Positions 36,690 through 50,064 are shown, counted from the stretch's first letter. The stretch: DNA of 64,000 nt from Megamerina dolium (GCA_963854835.1 OY978526.1:67928765-67992764); one strand, 5' to 3'. Numbers and translations: made by a program. Notes: generated by a model from the sequence alone, not told the origin.

Positions 36690-37620
36690 CTTAGTATGGG
36701 AGCTATATAAAAAGTGGGCGTGGCTTATCACTTTCTAGTAAATCCAATTAATTTTTCAATGTTAATCCACACCTTAAATTTGGTGTCCTACGTTGAATAG
36801 TTTCTAAGTTATGGTGGTTAACATTTTTGTTTAATTTCCTCAACTTTGTATGGGAGCCCCAATAAGAAGTGGGCGTGGTACGCAGATTTTTCGCCAGATT
36901 ATTTCCGACTATGATATTAATTTAAGTGTCAATTATGGTTATTGTAGACATAAGATTGCCTAAGTTACAGCTGTTTCAATTTAAAATTTGTATGAGGGCT
37001 ACGATAAACACTGGGCGTGGTGCGCCCATTTTCTGTGAGCCTAGTTGCTCGTAAAATACTAATCCATACTCTAAGTCTCGTTGTCCTAGGCTAAATGGTT
37101 TGTAAGCTATGGAGCTTAAAATTTTAGTTTAATTCACTCGACTTTGTATGGGAGACCCATGAAGGAGTGGGCGTGGCACACTGATTTTCTGCCAGATTTT
37201 TGCCGACTACGATATTAATTTAAGTGTCAATTATGGTTATTCTAGACAGAAGATTGCCGAAGTTACAGCTGTTTAAATTTAAAATTTGTATGGGGGCTAC
37301 GATAAACACTGGGCGTGGTGCGCCCATTTCCTGTGAGCCTAGTTGCTCGTACAATACTAATCCACACCTTAAATCTCGTTATTCTACGCTGAATAGTTTG
37401 CAAGTTATAACCGGTAACATTTTTTTTAATTTCCGCAACTTTGTATGGGAGACCCAAAAAGGAGTGGGCGTGGCACATTGATTTTCTGCCATATTATTTC
37501 TGACTGCCGTGTTAATCTAAGTGTCAATTATGGTTATTCTAGACAGAAGATTGTAGAAGTTACAGCAGTTTCAATTTAAAAGAAGTACAGACACTTTGTA
37601 TCGGAGCTACGCTAGAAAGT
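36690..37620 (+). repeat. Higher-order tandem array, 298-bp unit of two ~150-bp modules
   Basis: Seven modules of the form TATGGGAG..AGTGGGCGTGG start near 36690, 36850, 36990, 37147, 37289, 37444 and 37598, about 150 bp apart. Alternate modules are more alike, giving a 297-298 bp unit: the word actttgtatgggag starts at 36843, 37141 and 37438. It contains no gene; the ORFs at 37224-37481 on both strands are repeat shadows. Confidence 0.85.
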
Positions 37621-37900
37621 AGGCGTGGCTCACCCACTTTTGGCGAGGTTATATAGTAGTATAATATAACTCTATGTGCAAAATATTGTTGTCCCAAGTG
37701 GTATATTATGTGAGTTATAGCAAGTTAAAGATTTTGAAAATTTCGAGGTTAGTCGCTTTGAATGCTTGGTGTGGGCGTGGTTATTGACCGATCATGCCCA
37801 ATATCAATCCCCTCCGTACCCTTGGATCATAGATTACTTATACCAAATTTCATCAAAATAGCTCAATATTTACTCAAGTTATCGTGCGAACCAGCCAGGT

Positions 37901-37931
37901 GACAGACAGACGGACGGACGGACGGACGGAC
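37901..37931. repeat. (GACG)n run
   Basis: Short tetranucleotide repeat (gacagacagacgg then gacg units) inside the element above. Confidence 0.8.
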
Positions 37932-38066
37932 ATCGTTAAATCGAAAATTTAATCGACGCTGATCACGAATATATATCCATGTCTATATCTCCGGAGATTC
38001 CCTCAAGTGGACACAAACATCTGACCGAAATGAATATACCATGCATATTGCATTATGCAGGGTATA

Positions 38067-38404
38067 AAAATTTTGTGGAAAAATAATTAATAACGATCAG
38101 TCATACATTTAACCAATTCTGGTACGATTTTAGGTATTTCAATTCATATTTTAATTTTATTTGAGGTTAGCTCTGGATTCAAATTCAGCGATTATAAATA
38201 TGTATGGAAATGTTTAATCGTCTGCTGCCAATGCCAACGGATTCCAATAAAAATTGATAATGGCAACAAACAAAAAATGGGAGTTTTGACAGTAGAGATT
38301 TCCAGGATTCTTGAATGAACTTTGCGTCCAGTAGAAATTTTGATATTATTAGATTATTTTTAGGTTAGGATATTGTGGCCTCCTGTCCAATGAGAGGAAT
38401 CATT
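38067..38404. other. Intergenic, no gene seen
   Basis: Contains a partial decayed interspersed repeat near 38085-38130 only. Confidence 0.4.
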
Positions 38405-38672
38405 TAGAGAAGCCCATTGATTTAGCACAGACCTTCTTTTCCTGTACTGTTATGCGTGTTAAATTATGACAGCAATACAAGGGACCACCTTATATTAGCT
38501 GGTTCCAAACAGAGCTCAGAAGTTATTTCATGACAAATTGTTACTGCCGGAAGAACTGCCGATTGCTTGCCGACAGTTCGAAAGAAAAATCTTTCTGATA
38601 TTAAAGTAGCCTCTGCCAATGATAGAACCCATAACCGACGGCGCAGACAGTTCAGAGCTACGACGCCTCTTA
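38405..38672 (-). mobile_element. tRNA-derived SINE, copy 5 (degenerate), with a fragment to 38830
   Basis: The shared body (ttactgccggaagaactgcc, gcttgccgacagttcgaaag) and a decayed tRNA-like head near 38640-38672. A second partial copy lies at about 38730-38830. A 20-A run follows at 38831-38850. Confidence 0.65.
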
Positions 38673-38850
38673 GAAGTAATCAATTAGTGATTCCTCACAA
38701 ATTTTGATTTGGAACTGATTCTCTTCAAAATAGTTTTTCGCATTGTTGAAAGAATTACCGATTAATTGACGACAAGTGGTTACTATTTGGAAAACAGAAA
38801 TTGAAGTCTTTCTGATAAGAAATGTGAAACAAAAAAAAAAAAAAAAAAAA

Positions 38851-41030
38851 GAACGGTTAGCATTAGGTTTCTTCTAAAAAACGTAGCTGAACTTCTCTTC
38901 TTATATTTGTTATCCGATCTTGAACTAAAATCACTTATCACTTTCTCTAAGTCGTGGAGCTCTATTAGAATCCTATATAAGGCATATACAAACATGCTGC
39001 TACAGTGATTATGAACATTTTAAAGAGGATGCAGAAAGAAAAAATAAAAGATTTTCTTATAAAAAATTCGAAATATTTTTTTTTCTGCGAACAAAGCTAA
39101 ATATAGGTACATTTCGATAGGTCCACTTATACTTACAAATTGAAAATTGAATCGCTTGAAAAATGAGCTATTGATTTTTGAATGAGTCAAATGGTTTTGG
39201 ATTGTACTCGAATAGTAGACCTCGAAGCTCCACAAGGTTATATTAACAAGTTATTTAATAATATCGTGCAATTGTCAATTGATTGCCGACCGATAGCTAC
39301 CATATGAAAGAACAAGTGCTTACCGTGAAACCTATAAATATGAGCGTGATCCGCTACTTACTTTATATACTCATTCTCTCATTTGCACATTTTCGGATGC
39401 AGGGTGTAATCGAGTCGTTCTGAAGCGACAGAAAAAGTTTTACTTATGTTTTGCGTCTGATATCCTATTATGATTACCTACTACCGTTACTTTCTTTGCA
39501 GTCATCTTTTATTTTTTTGAAGGTTTTATTTTTGTGATGTTCAAAATTGTAATCTTAAAATATAATCTCAATTAAGCCAAATTTAAGCAAAAGGCAAAAA
39601 ACCAAAAATAAAGTGAGAAGAAGAAGAAGAAAAGGAATTAGCTTTGCAATTTAAGTCGCATCATATTTATATACAGCGCGAAGAATTTAACCAAAATAAA
39701 ATATAGGAGCAAAAAAAAAAAATCCAATATTGTGGTGGCATTACAGCAATGACAGTAAGATGCTGATGGAGAAGCAGCCAGTACTTTACAATAATAACAA
39801 TGCGTTCAGAAGCAATCATATTGCAATAATCATACCAACCAACCAACCAACCAGTAACCAATTATAATATGAGCAATAAATCATTTCAATTTAAATTCCT
39901 TCACAATTCAATTGCTGCCATATAGAAGCATATATTCTGTGAAAAAGCTAAGGTACCTGGCAGATCGTTATTTCAATGACTTGCAAGAAACTTCTTTTTG
40001 TTTTTCTTGTAATTGTGTTAATATTTTTATTTTTGTTGGATTTTTTGATCATTTATTTTATACATTTTTGAATTTATTTTTTATATGTCTTCTTAAATAT
40101 TTTTGATATTCAAATCTACTACATAAGTATGCTCATAATCTAATTCGAAAAGCATTTAAAGTTTCTCAGACATAAATAGCATGAAATTACAAATTTTAAT
40201 CGCTTTTGTATACTATTTGCTATTTAGTTATGCCTACCTTAATGTTCATCATTAATATGAACATTTTTAATTTATCACATGGATTTGCATCTATACTTAA
40301 ATTAATGTGGAGGTAAGCATTTGCATTATATGAGGTTAACTCGGGGAAAACTGAACTGATGCAGTTCGATGCAAAAACCAACAGGCCAAGACAGGCACAA
40401 ATACTTCCGGTTTAGTGATCTTAAAACTCAATTAAAGGTTCAACATCGAATTGCGAATTAGGAAAGCCTGTGTGACCTTTAATTGCTCCAAAAAATGTTT
40501 GGAAAAAACATAACTTTATCTCTGTATCACTTACTGGATGTAGATGGAAATAGGATGACATATATTAATATACGATGCAATATTGTGGGTCTAGATCCAA
40601 GTAAAGGCTACAGCGTTCGAACGTCGATATCACAGGTGCCATTGGAACGTGTCCCGCAGAAACCCTAAACTTGATGCTACCTTATCGTCCAATTGAACTT
40701 TGCATTCAAAATAACGCCTCTCAGTTAGACTTACCGCAGTCAATTGCTACTTGGAAGACACCTGCGGACACAGTATGACATTAGGCACTATTTCTAATAA
40801 TTTAACGTGCACGATATCTGACTATGCAATATCTCAATTATGTTTTAATTAAAATTTTAGAATTGGGTATCCAAAGAGTAACGAATTAAAACGAACAGAA
40901 GTTGTCAAAATACATCAAAATTGTCAAAATCTCAAATTGTCTGCGGCATGGGCGCAGTGATTTGCAATCAATTGGTTTACTTATGAAACCACTCTTTTGT
41001 ATACCAAGAGTCTGGCAATTGCGTTAAAAA
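38851..41030. other. Intergenic, no gene seen
   Basis: AT-rich. (AACC)n is at 39836-39855 and an AAG run near 39617-39633. ORFs such as 39912-40106 and 40483-40668 have no recognisable domain. Confidence 0.45.
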
Positions 41031-41110
41031 TAGATGTGAGGCCGCCATTTTCATTGAGAGTCAGGCTGCAATAAAAACACTGCAATCTAATACTATAAAT
41101 TATTATAATA
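41031..41110 (+). pseudogene. Possible LINE RNase H fragment
   Basis: A short open stretch reads AIFIESQAAIKTLQSN (about 41045-41092), like the IxTDSQAAxKAL motif of LINE RNase H domains with D changed to E. Nothing else of the domain is clear. Confidence 0.35.
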
Positions 41111-43234
41111 TCATTCATTAAGGAAATTTCAGGGTGGAAAGAGTGTATTATATCGATTCACTGACGTCACACTCATTATGGTACTCGCTTTTAAAAGCAT
41201 TTAAAAGAACATGAAGACAGATTAATTGGTCCTTGGTCCTTCTTGTGTCATAAATCTGGGGTTACAGGTGAATGTTGGCTCTGAGGTTGTTGAAAGTTTC
41301 TTCTACCTGCACTATCTTTAACTAGAACCCTAATTTATCAACAGAAATCGCACTTAAAACAATATTCGCAATTATCACAAAATCTCACAATAGAAAACTA
41401 TCACGATGGTCGGAACATATATCAGAGTTGTTTTTCGAGAGCTGAAAAAAAAATCCGTCCAAAATGGTATTTTTTGAGGAAAATTCTGGGTGATAGTGGA
41501 AATCTGATCACAAAAATTCACATAATGTCACTACTCTGGTCCACAGCAAAAAAAAAAAAAAACGGACAAAATTTGATGGACGACGAACCAAAGTAGTCCG
41601 AATCCATGGTCAGATTTCCGCCTTCACCTGTTTTCTTCCAAAAAGCCTACAAAAATAGCCGAGAGCAACGATGATTTTTGATGTTAGAAAGAAACCTGAG
41701 GCATCACCATGATTATATCATATTTTATCATTATGGGGATATTCAACAACTTTCACTGTGAGTACTCAGCTCTGGCTGTCAGAAGAAATAAGTTCCTATG
41801 AAAGCATTACCTCCTCAATGTGCCGGAATGTTCAGAAGTTAGTTCGAAGAACTCACATTATATTACATCAATTCGTCGTGATTTATTTAGTTAGCTATTT
41901 GCATCCATCTTAAGGGATTTTTATGCCAAAACTAAAGTGTTAAAATGGCATTTCATGCGAACTGGAGAAATTCAATGGTTTAGCCAATTAAACCAATCAA
42001 CAACTACTATAGTGCCAGATTGTAGAGAAAAAATGTATCCCCAACACGGATTAATTTTAACTTCCATAATGAATTTTAAAGTTGACAGATAATCATAAAA
42101 ATATTCGAGAGTCGGCGCTAGAGCAGTGCAATATATGATCGGCCTTTAATTTTTCCCCACAAATATTTCATCCAAAGGTCGGTGGTGCCTAATATAGTTA
42201 TTTTGGTCAGCTGTTTGGAACAACTTTTATTGGCGTCACCGTCCGTTTGTCTGTCAATAACTTGAATAAACTTGAATAACTTGAATTGTCCGTCTGCCTG
42301 TCGGGTAATAACTTGAATAAACATATATTAAGATATTTAAACCATATTTAGCACGAGTGATGTATGGTCCAAGGTTACAAATGAGACTTATAATGGGTAT
42401 GAGCGATCCACTGTCGCGCCGGCACCAAGCAATCAAAGGGAGTAATCTTAGAAATTTTAGAAATGTATAGCTTGCTATTACCTAGTTAATAGTACATGTA
42501 AAATCTTTGTTATTTATTGGCATGTCCAGATTTTCTAATAATATCACAAAAAACTGGCAAGCTACGCCCACTATTTTATGAAGCTCCTTATAAAGTATCA
42601 AAATTCGATTCAAGATTAAACCGTTACTTTGGCCTTTATAAAGTATTCTGCCCAAGACGACCGTATTTAAGGTATGACTTATATAATTCTAGCCCCATAT
42701 ACTATTCAGTTAAGCTCTCATACAAATTCGTGAAATATTTCTATTATATATTATACTTGCTCTTCTTCCAATGATAATCATATATGACGTGTAGATTAAA
42801 TTTGTAGAGTCAAATAATTTTGCAAGAAATGATTTAGCCGCTTCCACTATTTCATGTAGTTCTTATACAAAGTCATGATAAATTTTCAAATTTAAACCGC
42901 TAGAACTCACATGGTCGTTCCTCTCGGGTGACCATATTTGACGTGTATATGAATTTTGTAGGGAGAAGTAATTTTGCATAAAACGGGAAACCTACGCCCA
43001 CTATTTATTACAGCTTCAATATTAAGACATTGCTATGATTCGCTCTTACCTTATATTACAAGCACCCGCACAGTATATATGTAAATACCATTATGAAGGT
43101 GGAAATTAAAAGAATTGCTGTAATGTTTATACCAAATTACTCATTAGCTATGAAATAAATCTAAAGTGAAGCATAAATCACGCCTTAAATAGTGTAATAT
43201 GCCACACAAATATATAGCAACACATATAGTAGTA
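41111..43234. other. Intergenic with decayed repeats
   Basis: No gene supported. Words such as ctacgcccactattttatg recur near 42561-42580 and 42960-43000, indicating old copies of the ~150-bp module family. A-rich runs are near 41442-41450 and 41546-41560. Confidence 0.4.
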
Positions 43235-44539
43235 TAGGGTTATCCATTTCGCGGTTTCAAAAGTATAGGGCTAGAATTCGACATCTGTCAAACTGAGTTG
43301 TTAAAACAATTTCTTTCTTTTTCAGTTCAAAGTCTGACATTTGTGGAAATGGATCGCTTAACTATCGCACAACGCATTCAAATTGTAAAAACCTACTACA
43401 AAAATGGTGATTCTGCCACAGCCACATATCGTGCTTTAAGAGGAGATTATGGTTTACATAATCGTCCAACTACGCAAGCAATTGGCAAAATTGTGAAGAA
43501 ATATGAAGAGACTGGATCAGTTACAGATATTGTAAGGCCTGTGCATCATCGTTTCGCTCGTACCACCGAAAATATCGCTGCTGTAAGTGAAAGTGTTGCC
43601 GAAGACCCGAATGTGTCGATTCCTCGTCGTTCTCAGGAATTAGGACTGTCTTACGGCACATTATGGCGTATTTTGCATTTGGATCTACACCTACATCCAT
43701 ATAAAATCCAGCTGACACAACAACTGAAGCCAGCTGACCATTCACAACGTCGTAGATACGTCGAATGGGTGCTTGAACAACAGGCGGTGGACGGCGATTT
43801 TTCGAACAAAATTTTCTTCAGCGACGAACCACATTTCTCACTCGGTGGGTATGTTAACAAACAAAATTGTCGTATTTGGGGTTCTGAGAATCCTCAAGTA
43901 ATTGAAGAGATGCCACCACATCCACAAAAAGTCACTGCTTGGTGCGCTCTTTGGTCCGGAGGTGTGATTGGACCTTACTTCTTCGAAAACGACGATGGAA
44001 CGACTATCACCGCCAATTCGGAGCGTTATGGTCATATGATAACCGACTTTTTTTTGCCTGCTATTGAAGAATACGACTTAGAGAATATGTGGTTTCAACA
44101 AGACGGTGCCACATGCCACACAACTCGAGCAAATATAGCTTTATTGCAAGAGAAATTTTTTGGCTGCGTAATTTCTCGTCGTGGCGATATCAAGTGGCCT
44201 CCAAGATTATGCGATTTGACACCGCTTGACTTTTTTTGGTGGGGCTACGCGAAAGACCGTGTTTATGCAGATAAACCTTTAACTCTTGAGCACCTAAAAA
44301 CCAACATTCGTCACGTTATGGCTGAGATACCGCCCAATATGTGTCAAAAAGTGGTCGAAAATTACCTCAAAAGAATCGATGCTTGCAACAATTCGCGTGG
44401 TGGTCTTTTAAATGATGTAGTATTTCACACATAGTGTCAACGTTCAAACTTTATAATAAAAAAGAAATATCATGATAAAAAATATTTTATATGTGTTTTA
44501 TTTACATTTACTTTTGAAACCGCAAAATGGATAACCCTT
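43235..44539 (+). mobile_element. Intact DD41D-type mariner element
   Basis: A 1305-bp element with 31-bp terminal inverted repeats (43235-43265 and 44509-44539) that differ at only two positions, flanked by TA at 43233-43234 and 44540-44541. It carries a full-length transposase ORF. This is the only mobile element in the window with both ends and its coding region unbroken, so it is the youngest-looking insertion and could be autonomous. Confidence 0.93.
43349..44434 (+). CDS. Tc1/mariner-superfamily transposase (DD41D, rosa-like)
   Basis: A cut-and-paste DNA transposase that would act on the 31-bp TIRs flanking it. An upstream in-frame ATG at 43298 adds 17 residues; I prefer 43349 (MDRLTIAQRIQIVKTYYKNG, 361 aa) because the family starts here. 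The N-terminal third is a helix-turn-helix DNA-binding region (RRSQELGLSYGTLWRIL). The catalytic triad is D159 (FSDEPHFS), D252 (FQQDGATCHTT) and D294 (CDLTPLDFF), with 41 residues between D2 and D3. That spacing differs from classic mariner DD34D and matches the rosa group reported from tephritids (from memory). No stops or shifts. A polyadenylation-like AATAAA follows at 44454. Confidence 0.92.
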   Translation: MDRLTIAQRIQIVKTYYKNGDSATATYRALRGDYGLHNRPTTQAIGKIVKKYEETGSVTDIVRPVHHRFARTTENIAAVSESVAEDPNVSIPRRSQELGLSYGTLWRILHLDLHLHPYKIQLTQQLKPADHSQRRRYVEWVLEQQAVDGDFSNKIFFSDEPHFSLGGYVNKQNCRIWGSENPQVIEEMPPHPQKVTAWCALWSGGVIGPYFFENDDGTTITANSERYGHMITDFFLPAIEEYDLENMWFQQDGATCHTTRANIALLQEKFFGCVISRRGDIKWPPRLCDLTPLDFFWWGYAKDRVYADKPLTLEHLKTNIRHVMAEIPPNMCQKVVENYLKRIDACNNSRGGLLNDVVFHT

Positions 44540-44541
44540 TA

Positions 44542-46439
44542 ATATATACAAACACGTACACACATACTATGCATAGAGAATAGACAAATCAACTACAAAT
44601 GCCACAGCCATATTGCGAGTGAGTATGTACGTGCGCATTGCCATAAATGCATTTTTACTGTGGTCAATTATAAAATATTGTGTTTTTGTTGTTGTTACTA
44701 ATGTCTGCTTGTTTAACATTCGATGTTGTTTTTGTTGCTGTTGTTGTAAATGTTGCCTGGCTGTCTGTCCATTTCAATTAAATACATATTGCATTTGACA
44801 ATGATATCTACTTATATACATACGTACGAGTACATACTATATTACAGCAATAATTATAACAAATATCAAATTTTATGGTTAAGTTGGAGAAGTAGTTGAA
44901 ATATGTATATGAATAAGAAGAAGAAGAACACGTGAAAAATAGTTATGATACAAAAAAAAAAAGTAATAATCTACAACATTACAAACGATTTGGTCATAAT
45001 TGCGACCAAATCCAATTTCAAAAATTTTAATTATCAACACACTCATACTTTATATACGACTACATAGATTTACAATAATAGATAGACTCATATAGAGGCT
45101 CACTCTATATGTCTGTATCCTATTTATATTTGATTTGAGCAACAACAACAACAAAAACAAATACATTTCTATTTGATTGTAATTGAATTTAATTTAGCGA
45201 ATTATTATTGTATGTATTTATGTATAACTGTGAGAGAAAACAAAATTTGGACATGTTGATGTTTGACCATAAATAAATAACACATGTCACTCAGTCATTG
45301 TGTGTGTGTGTACGTGTGTTAATGCAAAAAACAAAAACAAAATATATATTTATATAAAATGAAAGATTGCACCAAATTAATTACTTGAGTGACAGTTGAA
45401 ATTACGCAAAATATAATAATTACATACATATACGAATTACAAAATGCACAAGTCCATTTAAATTTATATACTTGCAGACAATGAATACTAGATAATATGT
45501 AGGCTTTTTATTTAAAATCGTATAACTACTAGTTTGCCGTTTCAATTAAGAGTAGGTACCATTGCCAGTAGTACATACAATGCATAGCACACTGCAAAAG
45601 AATACAACTCAATTCCATAGACACATCACATCACATCACATGTCATCTTAATTAACGTTCAATACACACAAATGTGCTTATACAATATATGAATATATAC
45701 CTGTATCTTTTTGCCTATTTTTATATATAGCTACGAGTACTTCCAGACTACAATTTGTTTATGGTACCGTCTTTGCAGAACTTTAAATGGTTCTATTGCA
45801 ACATATCCATTTCGTATCTATAGTAAGATCTTATGTCTCATGACGTACATAAATCATTCAGTTTAAATGGTTGTGTACAGTTTTTATGTGAGTTGTCATT
45901 ATCATCTTGGTTTTTTTTTTTTTTTGAGAAAACCTCATTTTATATTATAATAAATATGTAAAAAACATAAAATTTAATATCAAATTTGGACAGGACAATG
46001 AGTAATTATTTTTTTTTTGGTTGGGGTGGAGAGAGGTTATGTTAGAAATAAAAAATATCATAAAGAATTCTCATTAAACCTTAAACCAAATGTGGCTAAT
46101 GTACTAATATATACATATTAGTACTAATGCATAAATATGCCCATGGATTAGTGCTAATTGCCACTGATTGTTGATAAACGATTGGCAATCTTTCCTACAA
46201 TAAATATTTTGATGAATATAGTACTATCAACTGAGGCAACTATTCGCAATATAATTGCGAACATTCATTTTAAAATTATTATTTTGGAAGTGGTGAAATG
46301 ATATTAGACCGGAGGACATGGCTCCGATAAAAAATGAATATTAATCTAGAAAAATTGAACAACGATCGAGAGAGTTTAAGGATTAATGTCCAAATAAAGT
46401 GAGAAATTGGTCTAGAAAAAATTATTAAACATTACTTAC
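44542..46439. other. AT-rich intergenic DNA
   Basis: Simple repeats only, with short CAA/GTT and (GT)n runs (for example 45300-45312). The ORF at 44613-44798 is a TTG-repeat artefact. Confidence 0.5.
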
Positions 46440-47100
46440 TTACTTATGTGGCCATTACAAACGAAACCAACTCTTTCCTTCGCTAGCTAGCGCCATTTAG
46501 AAATAACAAGCGCTGTCATAGCTCATGCTTGTACCTTATTTGATACTCGCCACCAACGCAAATAGGTCCAAAGATCTGGTGTAAGATCTTGTGTGAGCAT
46601 TCTCTCATCTGAAATGGAAATTGTTCAAGTTTCGGCGCAATATGTAAGGACAGGCATGATGAGAGACTTGTAGAGTGTGGTTTTTGTTTATGGGGAAAGG
46701 GCTCGACTTCTCAGTTGCTTACTTAGTTCAAAGTAGCAGCTGTTAGCAAGAGTGATTCTTTGCAATATCTCCAGACTGACGTCATTACTGGTGGTTATGC
46801 TGGTTCCAAGATAGACAAAGTGCTTTACTACTTCAAAAGCGTAGTTATCAAAAGAGACGTGCTGTCCAAGACGTCGCGATCCTTTGTTTGTTGATACAAG
46901 GTACTTTGTCATGCCCTCGTTCACCATAAGAGGTGAACGAGAATGGTGCACTTACTGCTCGCGTGTTCATGCCGATTATGTAAATATAACAGCAGGACAC
47001 ATTGGTTCAAGATAGCGACATTACGTCGTAGATTAGCAGCTCGTATAATTTTGTCCGAAGTAAGATTGATGAAGTCGTATCACCTTGTCTGGAATACATT
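46440..47100 (-). pseudogene. RTE-like LINE relic (RT C-terminus)
   Basis: A broken copy in minus orientation. The longest open part (46951-46688) reads NEGMTKYLVSTNKGSRRLGQ, FVYLGTSITTSNDVSLEI and LANSCYFELSKQLRS, which are the thumb/connection motifs shared with the plus-strand relic at 50470. The 3' end carries a (GTAA)n-type tail (rc at 46436-46446). Such tails and this motif set fit the RTE clade, but the clade call is tentative. Confidence 0.65.
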
Positions 47101-47479
47101 CCATATTAAACGGCGGGGAGAGGTCCTTCGTATTTTTTATTGCACATTATTGTTTTTGAACATTAATGACGAAATTAAACAAATTTCTGTTTGATGTTCA
47201 ATAAAAAAAATATTTTTTAAAATAAAAATGGTTTCTATTAGTTTTGATGAAGGAATATTTGAGATTTGAATAAAGAATTGAGTTTGGAAAACAATTTTAA
47301 CATTTGTCCCGGATTATACGACTCAAGTATTGTGCACATTGATTCGTAATTATTATTCGAATCGATTTATTACTTTTTTTTTTTAGAAGTAAAGTCCATT
47401 TTTTGGTGTGGAAAAAATGTCCAATACCCATTGGAAGTCAATCTATTGTTTTACCGCCAAATTGTATGTGAGATGATGA

Positions 47480-47850
47480 TTTATGATTCAGTAACGTTGT
47501 GAATGAGCAAAATTGTCACATTTTAAATAACATCAATCCACAGATGACTTATTAAGTCTACCGATGCACTCCCAAAAATGCACTATTCAGTGTGATTTGT
47601 GCTTTCTGCAGATTTAGTAAAGAAAGTGTGCAGCCTATAAGATCATGTGATTTGACATCTCTGGACTATTTGTCGTGAAGCTATCTACAGTCATTGGTCT
47701 ATGCTAATTAGTCAACAAGTGTTGCAGCTTTGTAAAGCAACCACGAATGGACTATTCATAGCATACGACCTGAAATTCTAGAAAAAATAGTTGAAAATAG
47801 GTGCTTCAGGATAACGTAACTAAATAATGCCCGGAATCCATTCACTTCCA
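47480..47850 (+). pseudogene. Decayed DD41D-type mariner fragment
   Basis: Broken frames read NEQNCHILNNINPQM (near 47505), HPQKCTIQ-like residues (near 47570) and RSCDLTSLDYL followed by LVYAN (near 47645-47705). These match VNKQNCRIWGSENPQ, HPQKVT and LCDLTPLDFF of the intact transposase at 43349. The segment holding the second catalytic D is deleted. Confidence 0.55.
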
Positions 47851-49650
47851 TTTGTTATTTCAATTTACTATCCTACATCTCTCAAACAATAACCTTTATA
47901 TATTACATATATTACTAATGAGACACTGTGTTGAGCTGAAAATTAGTATATGAAATTATTTTTACCAACGAAAGGATCAGAATTGTGAAAACTCAAAATT
48001 GGATGAAAACCACGCCTAGCTCCCATACAAAGTATGTTATTGAATATGTGTTTTTTTCCATTTTGGGCGCGAAAATATTGTATAGAGCTTTTCAGCTAAA
48101 ACTTGGTATTTAAATTTAGGCTGATTACTGAATAGACATATTAGAAAATGGGCATACTCAGATGAATATTACGACTATCTTCCATGCAACAAATATAAAG
48201 CTATCGAATTAAAACTTGGTATATAAAAGTAATTTGACCACAGAATGGATATGTAATGAATGTATGTATGCATTTACTCGCATTTAATATAATTAATTTG
48301 TCATCGCCAATAAAATAATATTAAATTATAGTTGTTTGGCTTTTAGTTGTCATAGTTTCTTTATATTTGTTGTTTTTCCACAACTTCTTCTCTTCTTCTG
48401 CGTCCACTCTTGTCTGGCTTACATTAGTATCTATCGTAATTGCAATCAAGATTGATTAATTTATCATTTACTATTGCATTTCTGATGAATTGAGAAATTA
48501 ATTAAATATGGACAATGATTATGATAAATTATGTTCATGGATATAATCGTTCCAGTTCGTACAATGTATAATAAATAAATGTAGTAAGTAATTATAAATA
48601 GTATAAATTTCATATGAAATCCTAATGATATTCCATATCAAAAACATGAAGTAATCCAGTATGAAATTGATACATTAATATACACTCATACATATGTATG
48701 TATTATAGTTTGCGAGTGCAAAAGTGCTGCAATTTATTTCAATTGATATTTATAAGTCTTTTTTTTATTGTTGTTCATTTGTCCAAATTTGCCATATACA
48801 ATATATGAAAAATTACTTAGGTAGTTGTAGACACTTAACTATATAATTAATAAGCGCCTGAAATGGCCAACACATACGCATTCCTACTTATTTAAATATC
48901 ATAAACAAAAACAAAAATGGATGAAAGAATTAGAGATAGTAGGTATTATAATAATAAAAATATTACAAGTTTACTATAAATAGTTATAGTCCATATATTC
49001 AGCTATTCACATATGCACATACATACATATAGTATGGTATCTACTATCTTATGATTATGACAGCATTTGTGCATATGAACTAGCAATAGATAGCACAACT
49101 ACAACCTCAATTATCGAAATGATTAATTGCAATTGCACGCGTATAAACTTTTCACCGTTTTAAACACTTTTCATAAGTGCATGTGCACGCTTTTATGCAT
49201 TTTGTAGTTGTTGTTGTTGTTGTTATTGTTAATGTTGAATATCCACATTTTGGCGTTGTTTTCATAAATTGCCACGGTCATTGAATATAGGCATAAACTC
49301 TTTAAAGAGGAAAACAGCAATTTCGTTTGCTTTCCTAACGATTGTTGTCAGAGGGAGAGAGAAAGAGAGAGAGAGAGAGGGAGTAGATACTATAGATGAG
49401 ATAAATTTATGATATATTTGAAGGCTAGCAAATGGCCAAATAGTAAAGGAGGTGGAAGGACTTTGAAATTATCAATAATCAAATTTGTACAGGAATATAA
49501 ATATGTATATGTATGCCTATGTATGTACTTGTACGTAATTATAATGCTCAAAAAATCGCCTCAAAATCATCAATTCCATCAGAAATATCATCACCAGCAA
49601 CATCATCACCAGTCACAACAGTAACAATAGTTGATATAACATTTTAAAAT
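47851..49650. other. Intergenic, no gene seen
   Basis: 48000-48250 has decayed modules (aaccacgcctagctcccata). A (GA)n run lies at 49350-49381. The ORF at 49409-49624 ends in a His/Gln triplet repeat and is not called. Confidence 0.45.
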
Positions 49651-50064
49651 TATACTAGGTGGTCCAATAGAGACGTCAAAGATAGAGTCACTAATTCAAA
49701 AACGGTAAATTTTCTCAAAATGCTATACATCGTTAGTCATCTGTCAAAATTTGAGCCAAGTCAGTGTGTAATCTTAGTTTTAGCAGTCATTTGAAGCGAA
49801 ACATTCTTTGTAAAATTGAAATATCTGAATTTCATGGGCTGATTATACAATTGGCCAAAAGTTGGTTCGATACATGCTATGGAGAAAGTGCTTAATCGAA
49901 ATAAATTGTTGAAAAATACATTGTCGATTTTACACAAAGCCTCCCTGACGTCCAAAAGATGTGGTTACCGAAGAAATGATCGTGCTTTCTGTGTTCTGTA
50001 TTTCTAGCACCATAACTAATGCGTTCATAAGATACTGGCTATTGATGAAACAGTACACAGCGGA

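Larger units (their letters stand above)
36528..38066. mobile_element. Repeat element bounded by TATACCCTGCATA inverted repeats
   Basis: The 13-bp sequence TATACCCTGCATA (36528-36540) is repeated exactly inverted at 38054-38066. Between them lie the higher-order array at 36690-37620, a (GACG)n run (37901-37931) and the stretch atcgacgctgatcacgaata near 37950. No open frame of note is present. It is probably a non-autonomous element; its class is not known to me. Confidence 0.55.

Noticed and set aside
37224..37481. 85- and 71-codon ORFs
   Set aside because: They lie within the 298-bp tandem array and follow its period.
49409..49624. 71-codon ORF with a His/Gln-rich tail
   Set aside because: The tail is a CAT/CAA triplet run, and no other feature supports it.
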